64,000 nucleotides of DNA from Jidongwangia harbinensis (GTDB taxonomy: Bacteria; Actinomycetota; Actinomycetes; Mycobacteriales; Micromonosporaceae), in the NCBI RefSeq assembly GCF_020216025.1, contig NZ_JAIWNC010000040.1:28943-92942 (forward strand), written 5' to 3'. The position numbers were made by a program, and so were the translations under genes. This document shows, piece after piece, positions 53,592-62,016 of this stretch. The first letter of the stretch is position 1, and each line of letters starts with the position of its first letter. Under the pieces are notes generated by a model that saw only the letters and a list, made by a program, of their open reading frames with translations, did no database searches and had not been told where the DNA came from.

Positions 53592-55044
53592 CTAGTACTT
53601 CTTCCACGTCGTCGGGTAGGAACGGAGCCAGCGGAGGCAGCTGGTCGACCGAGTTGAGGCCCAGTTTCTCGAGGAACAGCACGGTCGTGCGATACAGGTA
53701 GGCCCCGGTTTCGCTCTCCGTGCCGCATTCCTCGACGAGGCCACGGGTGACCAGGGTACGCATGACGCCGTCACAGTTCACACCGCGGATGGCCGAGATG
53801 CGCGACCGGGTCACCGGCTGCTTGTAGGCGACCACGGCGAGCGTCTCCAGCGCGGCCTGGGTGAGCCGCACCGACTGCCCGTCCAGTACGAACCGCTCGA
53901 CGTACGCCGCGTATTCCGGCCGGGTGTAGAGACGCCAGCCACCGGCCGCGCGCCGCAGGTCGAAGCCGTGCCCGGCCGCGGTGTACCGCGCCGAGATGTC
54001 CTCCAGCATGGCGGCGACGCGCTCGGTGGGTTGCTCGAGGATCTGCGCCAGCTGCATCTCGCCGACCGGCTCGTCCACGACGAGCAGCACGGCTTCGAGC
54101 GCCGCACGCATTTCGGCGTCGTCCATCTCCGCGGGTGGTTCCGGTTCTTCTTCCTGGGTACGTCGGCCAGTGCCGCCGGCCGCACCGGCCGGGTCCCCAC
54201 TGCCGCGCCCCTGCACCGGTATCGCCCCGCCGGCACGTCCCGCGGCACCGGCCGCCGCGGCGGCTACCGCCGTCTCTTCCCCGGTTTCCGGCTCTTCCTT
54301 GTCCGGCCGATCCGCATCCGGCTCATTCCCGCCCGATTCAGCCGCGCCCGGCTCACCGGCACCCGACTCGCCGGCGCCCAGTTCCGCCGGATCGGCGTCC
54401 TCGTCGGCGGCGTCCTCGCCGGCGGAGGACTCGCCAGCGGAGGACTCGTCGATCGAGGAATCCTCAGCGGAGGACTCGTCGATGTCCGGGACCTCCTCGG
54501 CGAACGGGAGGTCGATGTCGGCATCGTCGACCTCGTCGTCGGCCGCGGTGTCGAACACGTCACCGGCGTCGTCGCCGTCGGGTGGGAGGGGCGCGTCGAC
54601 CGGGATGCCGGGCAGGTCGCTGTCCGCGTCCTCGACCGCGGCGGAGACCGACGGCGGCAGGGGTACCTCGGGTCCGCCGCCCATCTCGGTGGGTTCGAGC
54701 GGCTCCTCCCCCGGCAGATCCTGCGGCGCGTCGACGGTGGGAGCGCCCCCGGACTCGCCGGCCAGCGGTGGGAGTTCGGCGGGCACCTCATCCGCCGCCG
54801 GCGAGCCGCCGTCCGACTCACCGCCGTCTGGCTCAGCGCCGTCCGGATCGCCGGCCTCGGGGTGGTCGGTGTCCGGGTCGGGCTCACCCTCGGCGGGGGC
54901 GTCCGGTTCGTCGATGTCGTCGGAGACGTCCGGTTCGTCGGCAGCCGCGGCGTAGGCGGGGTCGGGCGGCCGCTGCGCACGTTCCCACGGCGGCACCCAC
55001 GACGCGGCCTGGGCGGCCAGGGAGTGGGGGCGCTCGTCGCTCAC
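53578..55044 (-). CDS. scpB: Condensin subunit ScpB with a long acidic N-terminal extension
   Basis: Predicted 488-residue protein. The C-terminal ~185 residues are a normal ScpB with its two winged helices (EMRAALEAVLLVVDEPVGEM; QAALETLAVVAYKQPVTRSR; RGLVEECGTESETGAYLYRT). The preceding ~300 residues are low-complexity and rich in Asp, Glu, Ser, Pro and Gly, with short repeats such as DESSAEDSSIDESSAGESSA. GTG at 55044, preceded by GGAGAAG and overlapping scpA (GTGA), sets the start. The tail is probably disordered and may be a regulatory or surface-charge feature. ScpB bridges ScpA and SMC in chromosome segregation. Confidence 0.93.
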   Translation of the reverse strand: MSDERPHSLAAQAASWVPPWERAQRPPDPAYAAAADEPDVSDDIDEPDAPAEGEPDPDTDHPEAGDPDGAEPDGGESDGGSPAADEVPAELPPLAGESGGAPTVDAPQDLPGEEPLEPTEMGGGPEVPLPPSVSAAVEDADSDLPGIPVDAPLPPDGDDAGDVFDTAADDEVDDADIDLPFAEEVPDIDESSAEDSSIDESSAGESSAGEDAADEDADPAELGAGESGAGEPGAAESGGNEPDADRPDKEEPETGEETAVAAAAAGAAGRAGGAIPVQGRGSGDPAGAAGGTGRRTQEEEPEPPAEMDDAEMRAALEAVLLVVDEPVGEMQLAQILEQPTERVAAMLEDISARYTAAGHGFDLRRAAGGWRLYTRPEYAAYVERFVLDGQSVRLTQAALETLAVVAYKQPVTRSRISAIRGVNCDGVMRTLVTRGLVEECGTESETGAYLYRTTVLFLEKLGLNSVDQLPPLAPFLPDDVEEVLDASG

Positions 55045-56207
55045 GGCTTCTCCTGCGGGTCGTCGGTTTCGGTGGCGGTGGGCGCGGACTCGGCCAGAGC
55101 GGCGATGTCGTCGGCGGCGGCGGGCGCGGACCCGGCCAGAACGGCGATGTCGGCGTCGGTGGCGGTGGGCGCGGACCTGGCCAGAGCGGCGATGTCGGCG
55201 TCGGTGACCGCCTCGGCCGGCGGGGCCTCCGCCTGCTCGGGCGGTGCCGGTGAGCCCTCGTAGTCGTCGATGTCCAGGTCTTCTCCGGCGTCCTCGCCGC
55301 CGACCCAGCGCACGGTGAGTTCGTCCAGCGATACCGGTTGGTCGAATTCCACCAGGCCTTCGCGGTACAGCTCCAGCAGGGCGAGGAACCGGGCCACCAC
55401 TTCGAGGGTGTTCTCGCAGTCCGCGATCAGCAGCGTGAACGTGGCCGACCCGGCCCGGCGGAGCCGTTCGCGCAGCAGGGTGGCGTGCTCGCGGACACTG
55501 ACCCGGACCTGGTGGATGTGCGCGATGGAGACCTCGGGCGGACCCGGCTTGGGGGTGAACTGTTTGAGCGCCAGTTTGAACAGCCGCTCGGGCCCGATGC
55601 CGAGGACCAGGTCGGGAAGCGCTTCGGCGTACCGTGGCTCCATGGACACCGCGCGTGGCCACCGCCGGGCGCCGGTCGCTTCCAGCTCGAGCAGGTGGGC
55701 GGCGGCCTCCTTGAAGGCCTTGTACTGCAGCAGGCGGGCGAACAGCAGGTCGCGGGCCTCCAGCAGGGCGAGGTCCTCCTCGTCCTCGACCTCGGCGGCG
55801 GGCAGCAGCCGGGCCGCCTTCAGGTCCAGCAGGGTCGCGGCGACCAGCAGGAACTCGCTGACCTCGCCGAGGTCCCAGTCGTCGCCCATGGCGCGGATGT
55901 AGGCGATGAAGTCGTCGGTGACCTGGTGCAGCGCCACCTCGGTGACGTCCAGCTTGTGCTTGCCGATCAGCTGCAGCAGCAGGTCGAACGGACCGGTGAA
56001 GTTGTCCAGCCGCACGGTGAACTTGCCGGAGTCGACCTCGGCGGCGTCGGGGTCCACGACCGGCTCCGCGACCGGCTCGGCGGCGGGCTCGGCCTGGTCC
56101 ACGACCGGCTCCGCGACGGGCTCGGCCTGGTCCACGACCGGGGCGGGCGGATCGATAGGCACGTGCTGACCGTAGACCACGGGTGTGACAGCCTGCTCCC
56201 GGCTCAC
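55041..56207 (-). CDS. scpA: Condensin kleisin subunit ScpA
   Basis: Predicted 388-residue protein. The core (FTVRLDNFTGPFDLLLQLIG, then VTEVALHQVTDDFIAYIRAM and VSEFLLVAATLLDLKAARLL) is a clear ScpA/kleisin that links SMC arms. A Pro/Val/Glu repeat at the N-terminus (DQAEPVAEPVV units) and three Ala-rich repeats at the C-terminus (ALARSAPTATDADIA-like) are unusual additions. GTG at 56207 is chosen; the longer frame begins at a TTG without support. The gene runs straight into scpB with a four-base overlap. Confidence 0.93.
   Translation of the reverse strand: MSREQAVTPVVYGQHVPIDPPAPVVDQAEPVAEPVVDQAEPAAEPVAEPVVDPDAAEVDSGKFTVRLDNFTGPFDLLLQLIGKHKLDVTEVALHQVTDDFIAYIRAMGDDWDLGEVSEFLLVAATLLDLKAARLLPAAEVEDEEDLALLEARDLLFARLLQYKAFKEAAAHLLELEATGARRWPRAVSMEPRYAEALPDLVLGIGPERLFKLALKQFTPKPGPPEVSIAHIHQVRVSVREHATLLRERLRRAGSATFTLLIADCENTLEVVARFLALLELYREGLVEFDQPVSLDELTVRWVGGEDAGEDLDIDDYEGSPAPPEQAEAPPAEAVTDADIAALARSAPTATDADIAVLAGSAPAAADDIAALAESAPTATETDDPQEKP
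55072..55216. repeat. Imperfect tandem repeats at the scpA 3' end
   Basis: Three imperfect ~55-60-base units, each containing GGCGCGGAC-x-(T/C)GGCCAGA-x-CGGCGATGTCG-like text, encode the C-terminal repeats of ScpA (DIAALA-x-SAPTATD). The number of units may vary between strains. Confidence 0.65.
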
Positions 56208-56283
56208 CCTGCCACCCCCATGACGTCGGAACCAGCGTCCCGCCAAGGTCAACGGCGCGGGGGCCGTGAGGTGATGCGGGTGG

Positions 56284-56751
56284 TCAGGGGTCCAGGGGTT
56301 CGATGACCGGTTTGCGGGCGTGCTGGTAGATCACCGAGCTGCGGAACCCGGCGATCTCGCGCCGTCCGCTGAACTTGTCCATCAGGAACGCGTGCAGGCT
56401 GTCCACGCTGGGCACCGCGACGTGCACCAGGAAGTCGTCGCCACCGGCCACGACGAAGACGGACAGCACCTCGGGCAGGGCCATCGCGTACGTCTTGAAG
56501 CCCTCGATGACGGTGCGGCTCAGTGGCCGCACCTGCACGTGCAGCAGGGCCTGGACGCCGCGGTTGAGGGCGGGAAGGTCGACCTCGGCGTGGTATCCGG
56601 TGATGACGCCGCGTTCGCGGAGCGAGCGGACCCGTTCCAGGCAGGTCGAGGGGGCGATGCCGACCGCGCGGGCGAGTTCCCGGTTGGTCTGCCGGGCGTG
56701 TGCCTGCAGATGGGCCACGATCGCCGAATCTAGTTCGTCCACACCCGGCAT
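56284..56751 (-). CDS. Lrp/AsnC-family transcription regulator
   Basis: Predicted 155-residue regulator. The N-terminal HTH reads VDELDSAIVAHLQAHARQTN then RELARAVGIAPSTCLERVRS, followed by a RAM/ligand domain (LHVQVRPLSRTVIEGFKTYA; VFVVAGGDDFLVHVAV). ATG at 56751 gives the family's usual length; the longer frame is spurious. It is divergent from the amino-acid dehydrogenase at 56847, so it most likely controls that gene in response to an amino acid. Confidence 0.92.
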   Translation of the reverse strand: MPGVDELDSAIVAHLQAHARQTNRELARAVGIAPSTCLERVRSLRERGVITGYHAEVDLPALNRGVQALLHVQVRPLSRTVIEGFKTYAMALPEVLSVFVVAGGDDFLVHVAVPSVDSLHAFLMDKFSGRREIAGFRSSVIYQHARKPVIEPLDP

Positions 56752-56846
56752 TATGCGCCGCTCGGCGAACGTCGTTCGGAATCGGCTGGTCGGCACCGGT
56801 TGTCTGGTTACCGTCGACGCTGACGGGCGACCGGAGGAGGGTGCTG

Positions 56847-57887
56847 GTGTCTGGTGATCTGCACGCTGAGCGGGTGGTGCTGCAGCGCGGGGCGCGGTCG
56901 GGGTTGCCGGTGATCGTGGCGGTGCACTCCACGGCGCTCGGGCAGGCGCTCGGCGGGTGCCGGCTGGCGCAGTACCCGGACTGGCGCTACGGGCTGGCCG
57001 ACGCGCTGCGGCTGGCCGCCGCGATGTCCGACAAGTGCGCCCTGGCCGGGCTGGCCCACGGTGGCGGCAAGACCGTGGTCGCGCTGCCGCCGGGCCGGGT
57101 TCTGGATCCGGCCGGGCGCCGCGATCTGCTGCACGACGTGGGCGACGTGATCGCGTCGTTCGGCGGGACCTATGCCACCGGGCCGGACGTGGGCACCGGG
57201 CCGGACGACATGGTGACGATCGCCGAACGTACCCCGTGGGTGTTCTGCCGTCCGGTGCCGGCCGGCGGCAGCGGCGACTCCTCGGAGTACACCGCGGTGG
57301 GGGTGCTGGCCGCGCTACGCGCGGTGGCCGCGCACCGGTTCGGTTCCGCCGACCTGGCCGGACGGAGCTTCGCGGTGCTCGGGCTGGGCCGGGTCGGCGG
57401 GTCCGTGGCCCGGATGCTCGCCGAGGCCGGCGCCACGCTGCTGGCCGCGGACGTGGACGCCGGCAGGCGGGCACTGGCCGAGGGGTACGGCGCCACCTGG
57501 GTCAGTCCGCACGACTGCCTGACCGCCGACGTCGACATCCTGGTGCCGGCGGCCCTCGGTGGCCTGCTCACCGCGCGGTCGGTGCCGGAGCTGCGCTGCG
57601 CCGCGATCGCCGGCCCGGCCAACAACCAGCTCGACTCCCCGGCCACCGCGGACCTGCTGCACGAGCGCGGCATCCTCTGGGCACCGGACATCGTGGTCAG
57701 TGCCGGCGGCGTCATCCACGCGGTCGCCGTCGAGCTGCACCACGAGACGTCGGCGCAGGCCACCGCCCGGGTGCGCGGCATCGGCGGGACGCTCACCGCC
57801 GTCCTGGACACCGCGCGGGCCACCGGCAGCACCCCGGCCGCCGCCGCCCGGCACCACGCCGACCGGCTAATCGGGCCGACCGGCTAA
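56847..57887 (+). CDS. Leu/Val/Phe-type amino-acid dehydrogenase
   Basis: Predicted 346-residue NAD-dependent enzyme that interconverts branched or aromatic amino acids and 2-oxo acids. The GTG at 56847 has GGAGGAGG at six bases. Diagnostic blocks are the catalytic Lys regions SDKCALAGLAHGGGKTVVAL, the Asp in DVGTGPDDM, and the Rossmann fold SFAVLGLGRVGGSVARMLAE. The C-terminal GPANNQL motif is present. Valine dehydrogenase is a reasonable guess for an actinomycete, but substrate specificity cannot be read by eye. The gene's last codons lie in a 17-base tandem duplication. Confidence 0.88.
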   Translation: MSGDLHAERVVLQRGARSGLPVIVAVHSTALGQALGGCRLAQYPDWRYGLADALRLAAAMSDKCALAGLAHGGGKTVVALPPGRVLDPAGRRDLLHDVGDVIASFGGTYATGPDVGTGPDDMVTIAERTPWVFCRPVPAGGSGDSSEYTAVGVLAALRAVAAHRFGSADLAGRSFAVLGLGRVGGSVARMLAEAGATLLAADVDAGRRALAEGYGATWVSPHDCLTADVDILVPAALGGLLTARSVPELRCAAIAGPANNQLDSPATADLLHERGILWAPDIVVSAGGVIHAVAVELHHETSAQATARVRGIGGTLTAVLDTARATGSTPAAAARHHADRLIGPTG

Positions 57888-57943
57888 TCGGGCCGGGCGG
57901 GCTGAGCGGGCCGGGCGGGCTGAGCGGGCCGGGCGGGCCGAGC
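57861..57943. repeat. Adjacent tandem repeats between converging genes
   Basis: GACCGGCTAATCGGGCC occurs twice head to tail (57861-57877, 57878-57894). Then GGGCCGGGCGGGCTGAGC occurs three times (57890-57907, 57908-57925, and 57926-57943 with one mismatch). The block sits where the dehydrogenase and the minus-strand membrane protein converge and may act in termination. Confidence 0.9.
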
Positions 57944-57951
57944 GGATCCGG

Positions 57952-58620
57952 TCAGCCCCAGAGGCGCAGGAACACGGTGCCCAGCAGGTCGATCAACAGC
58001 AGGATCAGCGGGTACGACAGCGGGAAGAAGCAGCAGGCCAGCAGCACGATGACGCCGATGTTCTTCTCCTGGAACCACAACCGGTAGCCCTGCATGCCGG
58101 GGCCGGGCACCCGCTGGGCGCACCAGAGCAGGCCGAAACCGTCCAGCGGCGGCATCGGGATCAGCGACAGCAGGCCGAACGCGAGCAGGCCCACGGCGAG
58201 ACCGAGGAGGAACTGCGCGGGGTACGGGGCGTAGAACTGGCCGCGCAGGACGTCGGACGGGCCCAGCAGGTCCAGCGAGTCCGGGTACGCCAGCGTGAAT
58301 CCGAGGAAGACCAGTTGCGCGGCGACCAGGGTGGCCACCGGTCCGGCCGCGAACACGGCGGCGGCCCGCCCGCGGCCGGCGGCGCGGGGTACCTCGTCCA
58401 CGTCGATGATTTTGCCCCAGCCGGGTCCGCCGACGGCGGCGGCGACCGCGCCGAACGGGTCCAGGTCCTCACGCAGCCGGGGGGTCACCGGTTCGCGGCG
58501 GCCGGTGAGGTGCAGGCGGCGCGCGGTGAGCCGGATGGCCGTGGCGCGCAGCATCACCGCGAGCAGGAAGGAGAGGACGAGGCCGGCGAAGATGACCGGC
58601 TGGCCGAGCGCGAACAGCAA
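57952..58620 (-). CDS. Site-2-protease-like membrane protein lacking HExxH
   Basis: Predicted 222-residue protein with about five membrane segments (IFAGLVLSFLLAVMLRATAI; FAAGPVATLVAAQLVFLGFT; LLGLAVGLLAFGLLSLIPMP; IGVIVLLACCFFPLSYPLIL). DPFGAVAAAVGGPGWGK and LIPMPPLDGFGLL are hallmarks of S2P/M50-like proteins. The zinc-binding HExxH is absent (the first helix reads LSFLLAVMLRA), so it is a probable pseudo-protease. It precedes scpA-region genes on the same strand but is separated from them by the dehydrogenase. Role unknown. Confidence 0.75.
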   Translation of the reverse strand: MLFALGQPVIFAGLVLSFLLAVMLRATAIRLTARRLHLTGRREPVTPRLREDLDPFGAVAAAVGGPGWGKIIDVDEVPRAAGRGRAAAVFAAGPVATLVAAQLVFLGFTLAYPDSLDLLGPSDVLRGQFYAPYPAQFLLGLAVGLLAFGLLSLIPMPPLDGFGLLWCAQRVPGPGMQGYRLWFQEKNIGVIVLLACCFFPLSYPLILLLIDLLGTVFLRLWG

Positions 58621-58653
58621 GGCAGGAGACCTTCAGTGGTGGTCGAGGACGGG

Positions 58654-59586
58654 CTAGCTGCGCTCGGCCTGGGCGGCGATGACCTCGCGGGCCAGCTGGC
58701 GGTAGTTGCGGGCACCGGAGGACGCCGGGTCCAGCGACGTGATCGGCGAGCCGGCCACCGTGGACTCCGGGAACTTCACGGTCTTGGTGATGACGGTCTG
58801 GTACACCTTGTCGCCGAACGCCTCCACGACCCGCTGCAGCACCTGGCGGCAGTGGGTGGTGCGGCTGTCGTACATGGTGGCCAGGATGCCCTCGAGTTCG
58901 AGGTCGAAGTTGAGCCGCTCCCGCACCTTGTCGATGGTGTCGAGCAGCAGCGCCACGCCGCGGAGGCTGAAGAACTCGCACTCCAGCGGGATCAGCACGC
59001 CGTGCGCGACGGTGAGCGCGTTGATCGCGAGCAGGCCCAGCGACGGCTGGCAGTCGATCAGGATGAAGTCGTACTCCTTGCGCACGGTGCGCAGCACCCG
59101 TGCCAGGGCCATCTCCCGGGCGACCTCGTTGACCAGCTGGATCTCGGCCGCGGACAGGTCGATGTTGGCCGGCAGCAGGTGCAGTCCGGCCACGTCGGAC
59201 TTGATGATCACGTCTTCGGCGGTGACGTCGTCCTGCATGAGCAGGTTGTAGATGCTCAGGTCGAGGTTGTGCGGGTTGACTCCGAGACCCACCGAGCAGG
59301 CGCCCTGCGGGTCGAAGTCGACCAGCAGCACCTTGCGGCCGTACTCCGCGAGCGCGGCACCGAGATTGATGGTCGTGGTGGTCTTGCCCACCCCGCCCTT
59401 CTGGTTGGCCAGGGCGATGATCCGCGCCGGGCCGTGCCGATCGGTGGGCATCGGCTCGGGGATCGGGCGGCGCACCGTGTACGCCGTGGGGTCGGCCGGA
59501 CCCAGGTCGGCGCCCAGATCCAGGGAACTCTGCTGTTCCCGGAGCGCCGAAGTCCAGGCCTCCGCGCGATCGCCGTTGCCCGCCAT
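58654..59586 (-). CDS. parA: ParA-family chromosome-segregation ATPase
   Basis: Predicted 310-residue ATPase. After a ~50-residue N-terminal extension comes the deviant Walker A ALANQKGGVGKTTTTINLGA (63-70), then LLVDFDPQGACSVGLG, the switch II region FILIDCQPSLGLLAINAL and a normal ParA C-terminus. No ParB gene is adjacent, unlike the classic origin-proximal pair. It is one of a second ParA type often found between scpA and xerD in actinobacteria, presumably working with the condensin. It starts at ATG 59586. Confidence 0.9.
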   Translation of the reverse strand: MAGNGDRAEAWTSALREQQSSLDLGADLGPADPTAYTVRRPIPEPMPTDRHGPARIIALANQKGGVGKTTTTINLGAALAEYGRKVLLVDFDPQGACSVGLGVNPHNLDLSIYNLLMQDDVTAEDVIIKSDVAGLHLLPANIDLSAAEIQLVNEVAREMALARVLRTVRKEYDFILIDCQPSLGLLAINALTVAHGVLIPLECEFFSLRGVALLLDTIDKVRERLNFDLELEGILATMYDSRTTHCRQVLQRVVEAFGDKVYQTVITKTVKFPESTVAGSPITSLDPASSGARNYRQLAREVIAAQAERS

Positions 59587-59740
59587 GTCCGTCGCCCCCT
59601 CCCGACCCGCAGCCTCTCACCCGAGTGTGGATTCCGTTGTCCGCAGCGGGTCGGCTCAGCCGATGCCCGACTGTACGCCACACACGCCGCCCGGCCGGGG
59701 TCAGCCGTTCGGCGTGTCGCAAGCCACGGGTGCACATGTC

Positions 59741-60667
59741 TCAACGAGCGCGGGGATGGGCGGTCGCGTACACCTCGCGGAGCCGGTCCACGGTGACCAG
59801 CGTGTAGACCTGCGTGGTGGTGACCGAGGCATGTCCGAGCAGTTCCTGCACCACGCGCACGTCGGCGCCGCCGTCCAGCAGGTGGGTGGCGTAGGAGTGG
59901 CGCAGCGTGTGCGGGCTCACCGCGTGCGGGCCGTCGGTGGGCAGCCCGGCGGCCCCGGCGGCACGGTGCAGGATGGTCCAGGCGCTCTGCCGCGACAGCG
60001 GGCCGCCGCGGGCGTTGAGGAACACCGCCGGGGTGCCGCGGCCACCGGCGGCCAGCGCCGGCCGGGCCCGCACCAGGTACGCCTCCAGCGCCGCCTTCGC
60101 GTACCGGCCGACCGGGACCAGCCGGGTGCGGCCGCCCTTGCCGTGCAGCACCGCGGCCGGGTGCTCGGCGCCCAGGTCCAGGTCGTCGACGGCGGCGCCG
60201 ACGGCCTCGGAGATGCGGGCGCCGGTGCCGTACAGGAACTCCAGCAGCGCCCGGTCGCGCAGCCCGAGCGGGTCGTCGCCGGCCGCGGTGCCGAGCAGCC
60301 GTTCCACCTGATCCACGCCGAGCGCCTTGGGCAGCCGCTTCGGCGGCGCCGGTGGGCGTACCTCGCGGCTCGGGTCGTCCGGGGTCAGGCCCTCCCGCAG
60401 CGCGAACCGGTGCAGCCCGCGGACGGCGCTGACCGCACGGGCGGCGGACGCGGTGGACAGCGGCGGGTGGTCGGCGTCGCCCTCGCGCAGCCCGGCCAGA
60501 TGCGCGGCCACGTCGGCCGGGCGGACCGCGGCCAGGTCGCCGACGCCGGCCGCGGCCAGCGTCGCCTGGTAGCGGTCCAGGTCCCGCCGGTAGGAGGCGA
60601 GGGTGTTGCGGGACAGGCCGCGCTCCACCATCAGGTGGTCGAGGTAGGCCTGGACCGCCCGCTGCAC
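59741..60667 (-). CDS. xerD: Tyrosine recombinase XerD
   Basis: Predicted 308-residue recombinase that resolves chromosome dimers at dif with XerC and FtsK. It has the core-binding SAM-like domain (QAYLDHLMVERGLSRNTLAS) and catalytic residues R151 (GTGARISE), K177, H253 and R256 (HTLRHSYATHLL), H279 (LLGHASVTTTQVY) and Y288. GTG at 60667 is the best start, two bases after the ald stop. Length and all catalytic residues are normal, and it is clearly distinct from the mobile-element integrase. Confidence 0.93.
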   Translation of the reverse strand: MQRAVQAYLDHLMVERGLSRNTLASYRRDLDRYQATLAAAGVGDLAAVRPADVAAHLAGLREGDADHPPLSTASAARAVSAVRGLHRFALREGLTPDDPSREVRPPAPPKRLPKALGVDQVERLLGTAAGDDPLGLRDRALLEFLYGTGARISEAVGAAVDDLDLGAEHPAAVLHGKGGRTRLVPVGRYAKAALEAYLVRARPALAAGGRGTPAVFLNARGGPLSRQSAWTILHRAAGAAGLPTDGPHAVSPHTLRHSYATHLLDGGADVRVVQELLGHASVTTTQVYTLVTVDRLREVYATAHPRAR

Positions 60668-60669
60668 CG

Positions 60670-61785
60670 TCAGCTGAGTACCTCGGCGAGCGGCCGGACC
60701 CGCATGCCGTGTGCCTCGGCGACCGGACCGTACACCACGTGGCCGTCGTGGGTGTTGACGCCGAGCGCCAGTGCCGCGTCGCGCCGCACGGCGTCGCGCC
60801 AGCCCCGGTTCGCCAGCTCCAGCGCGTACGGCAGGGTGACGTTGGTGAGCGCGTACGTGCTGGTGTGCGGCACCGCGCCGGGCATGTTCGCGACGCAGTA
60901 GAACATCGAGCCGTGCACCGGGTAGACCGGGTCGGCGTGCGTGGTGGGCCGCGAGTCCTCGAAGCAGCCGCCCTGGTCGATGGAGATGTCGACGAGCACG
61001 CTGCCGGCCTTCATCCGGGACACCAGGTCGTTGGAGATCAGGTTCGGCGCCTTCGCGCCCGGCACCAGCACCGCGCCGATGACCAGGTCCGCGTCCACCA
61101 CGGCCTTCTCGATCTCGTACGCGTTGCTGGCGATGGTCTGCAGGTGCCCGCGGTAGTCGGCGTCGGCGGCGCGCAGCCGGGCGATGTTCTTGTCCAGCAC
61201 CAGCACCTCGGACTGCATGCCGAGCGCGATGGCGGCGGCGTTCATGCCGGAGACCCCGGCGCCGATCACGACGGTCTTGGCCGCGTACACCCCGGGCACG
61301 CCGCCCATCAGGACGCCGCGGCCGCCGCCGGAGCGCATCAGGTGATAGGCGCCGACCATCGGCGCGAGCCGGCCGGCGACCTCGCTCATCGGCGCGAGCA
61401 GCGGCAGCGACCGGTCCGGCAGTTCCACCGTCTCGTACGCGATGCCGGTGACCTTGCGGTCGATCAGCGCGTCGGTGCACTCCTTCGACGCGGCGAGGTG
61501 CAGGTAGGTGAAGAGGACCTGGCCGGAGCGCATCCGCCCGTACTCCTCGGCGATCGGCTCCTTGACCTTGAGCACCAGGTCCGCGGTGCCCCACACGTCG
61601 TCGGCGGAGTCGAGGATGGTGGCACCGGCCGCGACGTAGTCCGCGTCGCCGATCGACGAGCCGGCGCCCGCCCCGGCCTGGACGTACACCTCGTGCCCGG
61701 CCCGGGTGAACTCGAAGACACCCGCGGGCGTGATGGCCACCCGGAACTCGTTGTTCTTGACTTCGGTGGGAATGCCGACCTTCAC
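60670..61785 (-). CDS. ald: Alanine dehydrogenase
   Basis: Predicted 371-residue NAD-dependent enzyme that converts L-alanine to pyruvate and ammonia. The GTG at 61785 (VKVGIPTEVKNNEFRVAITP) gives exactly the usual length. The catalytic Lys and His regions (LVLKVKEPIAEEY; LFTYLHLAASKE) and the Rossmann motif TVVIGAGVSGMNAAAIALGM are present. It is followed within two bases by xerD, so the two may share a transcript. Confidence 0.95.
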   Translation of the reverse strand: MKVGIPTEVKNNEFRVAITPAGVFEFTRAGHEVYVQAGAGAGSSIGDADYVAAGATILDSADDVWGTADLVLKVKEPIAEEYGRMRSGQVLFTYLHLAASKECTDALIDRKVTGIAYETVELPDRSLPLLAPMSEVAGRLAPMVGAYHLMRSGGGRGVLMGGVPGVYAAKTVVIGAGVSGMNAAAIALGMQSEVLVLDKNIARLRAADADYRGHLQTIASNAYEIEKAVVDADLVIGAVLVPGAKAPNLISNDLVSRMKAGSVLVDISIDQGGCFEDSRPTTHADPVYPVHGSMFYCVANMPGAVPHTSTYALTNVTLPYALELANRGWRDAVRRDAALALGVNTHDGHVVYGPVAEAHGMRVRPLAEVLS

Positions 61786-62016
61786 GAGCCGACACCGTCC
61801 TTTCCTCAACGCTGAGTGACATCCCGGGGGCTGCAACGCACCCTACTGTCCCACACAGTGGAAAGGACAGATCTCCGGCGACGTTCGCCCGTCCGTTCGC
61901 CCGGCATGGCCCGTTCGGTACCGGCCCGATCCGGGCGTTCCGCCCCCGGGACGGCCCGCACCCGGTTAGCGTCGACAGATGGGGTGCGCACACCGGCCGC
62001 GGACCGCACGGCGACC

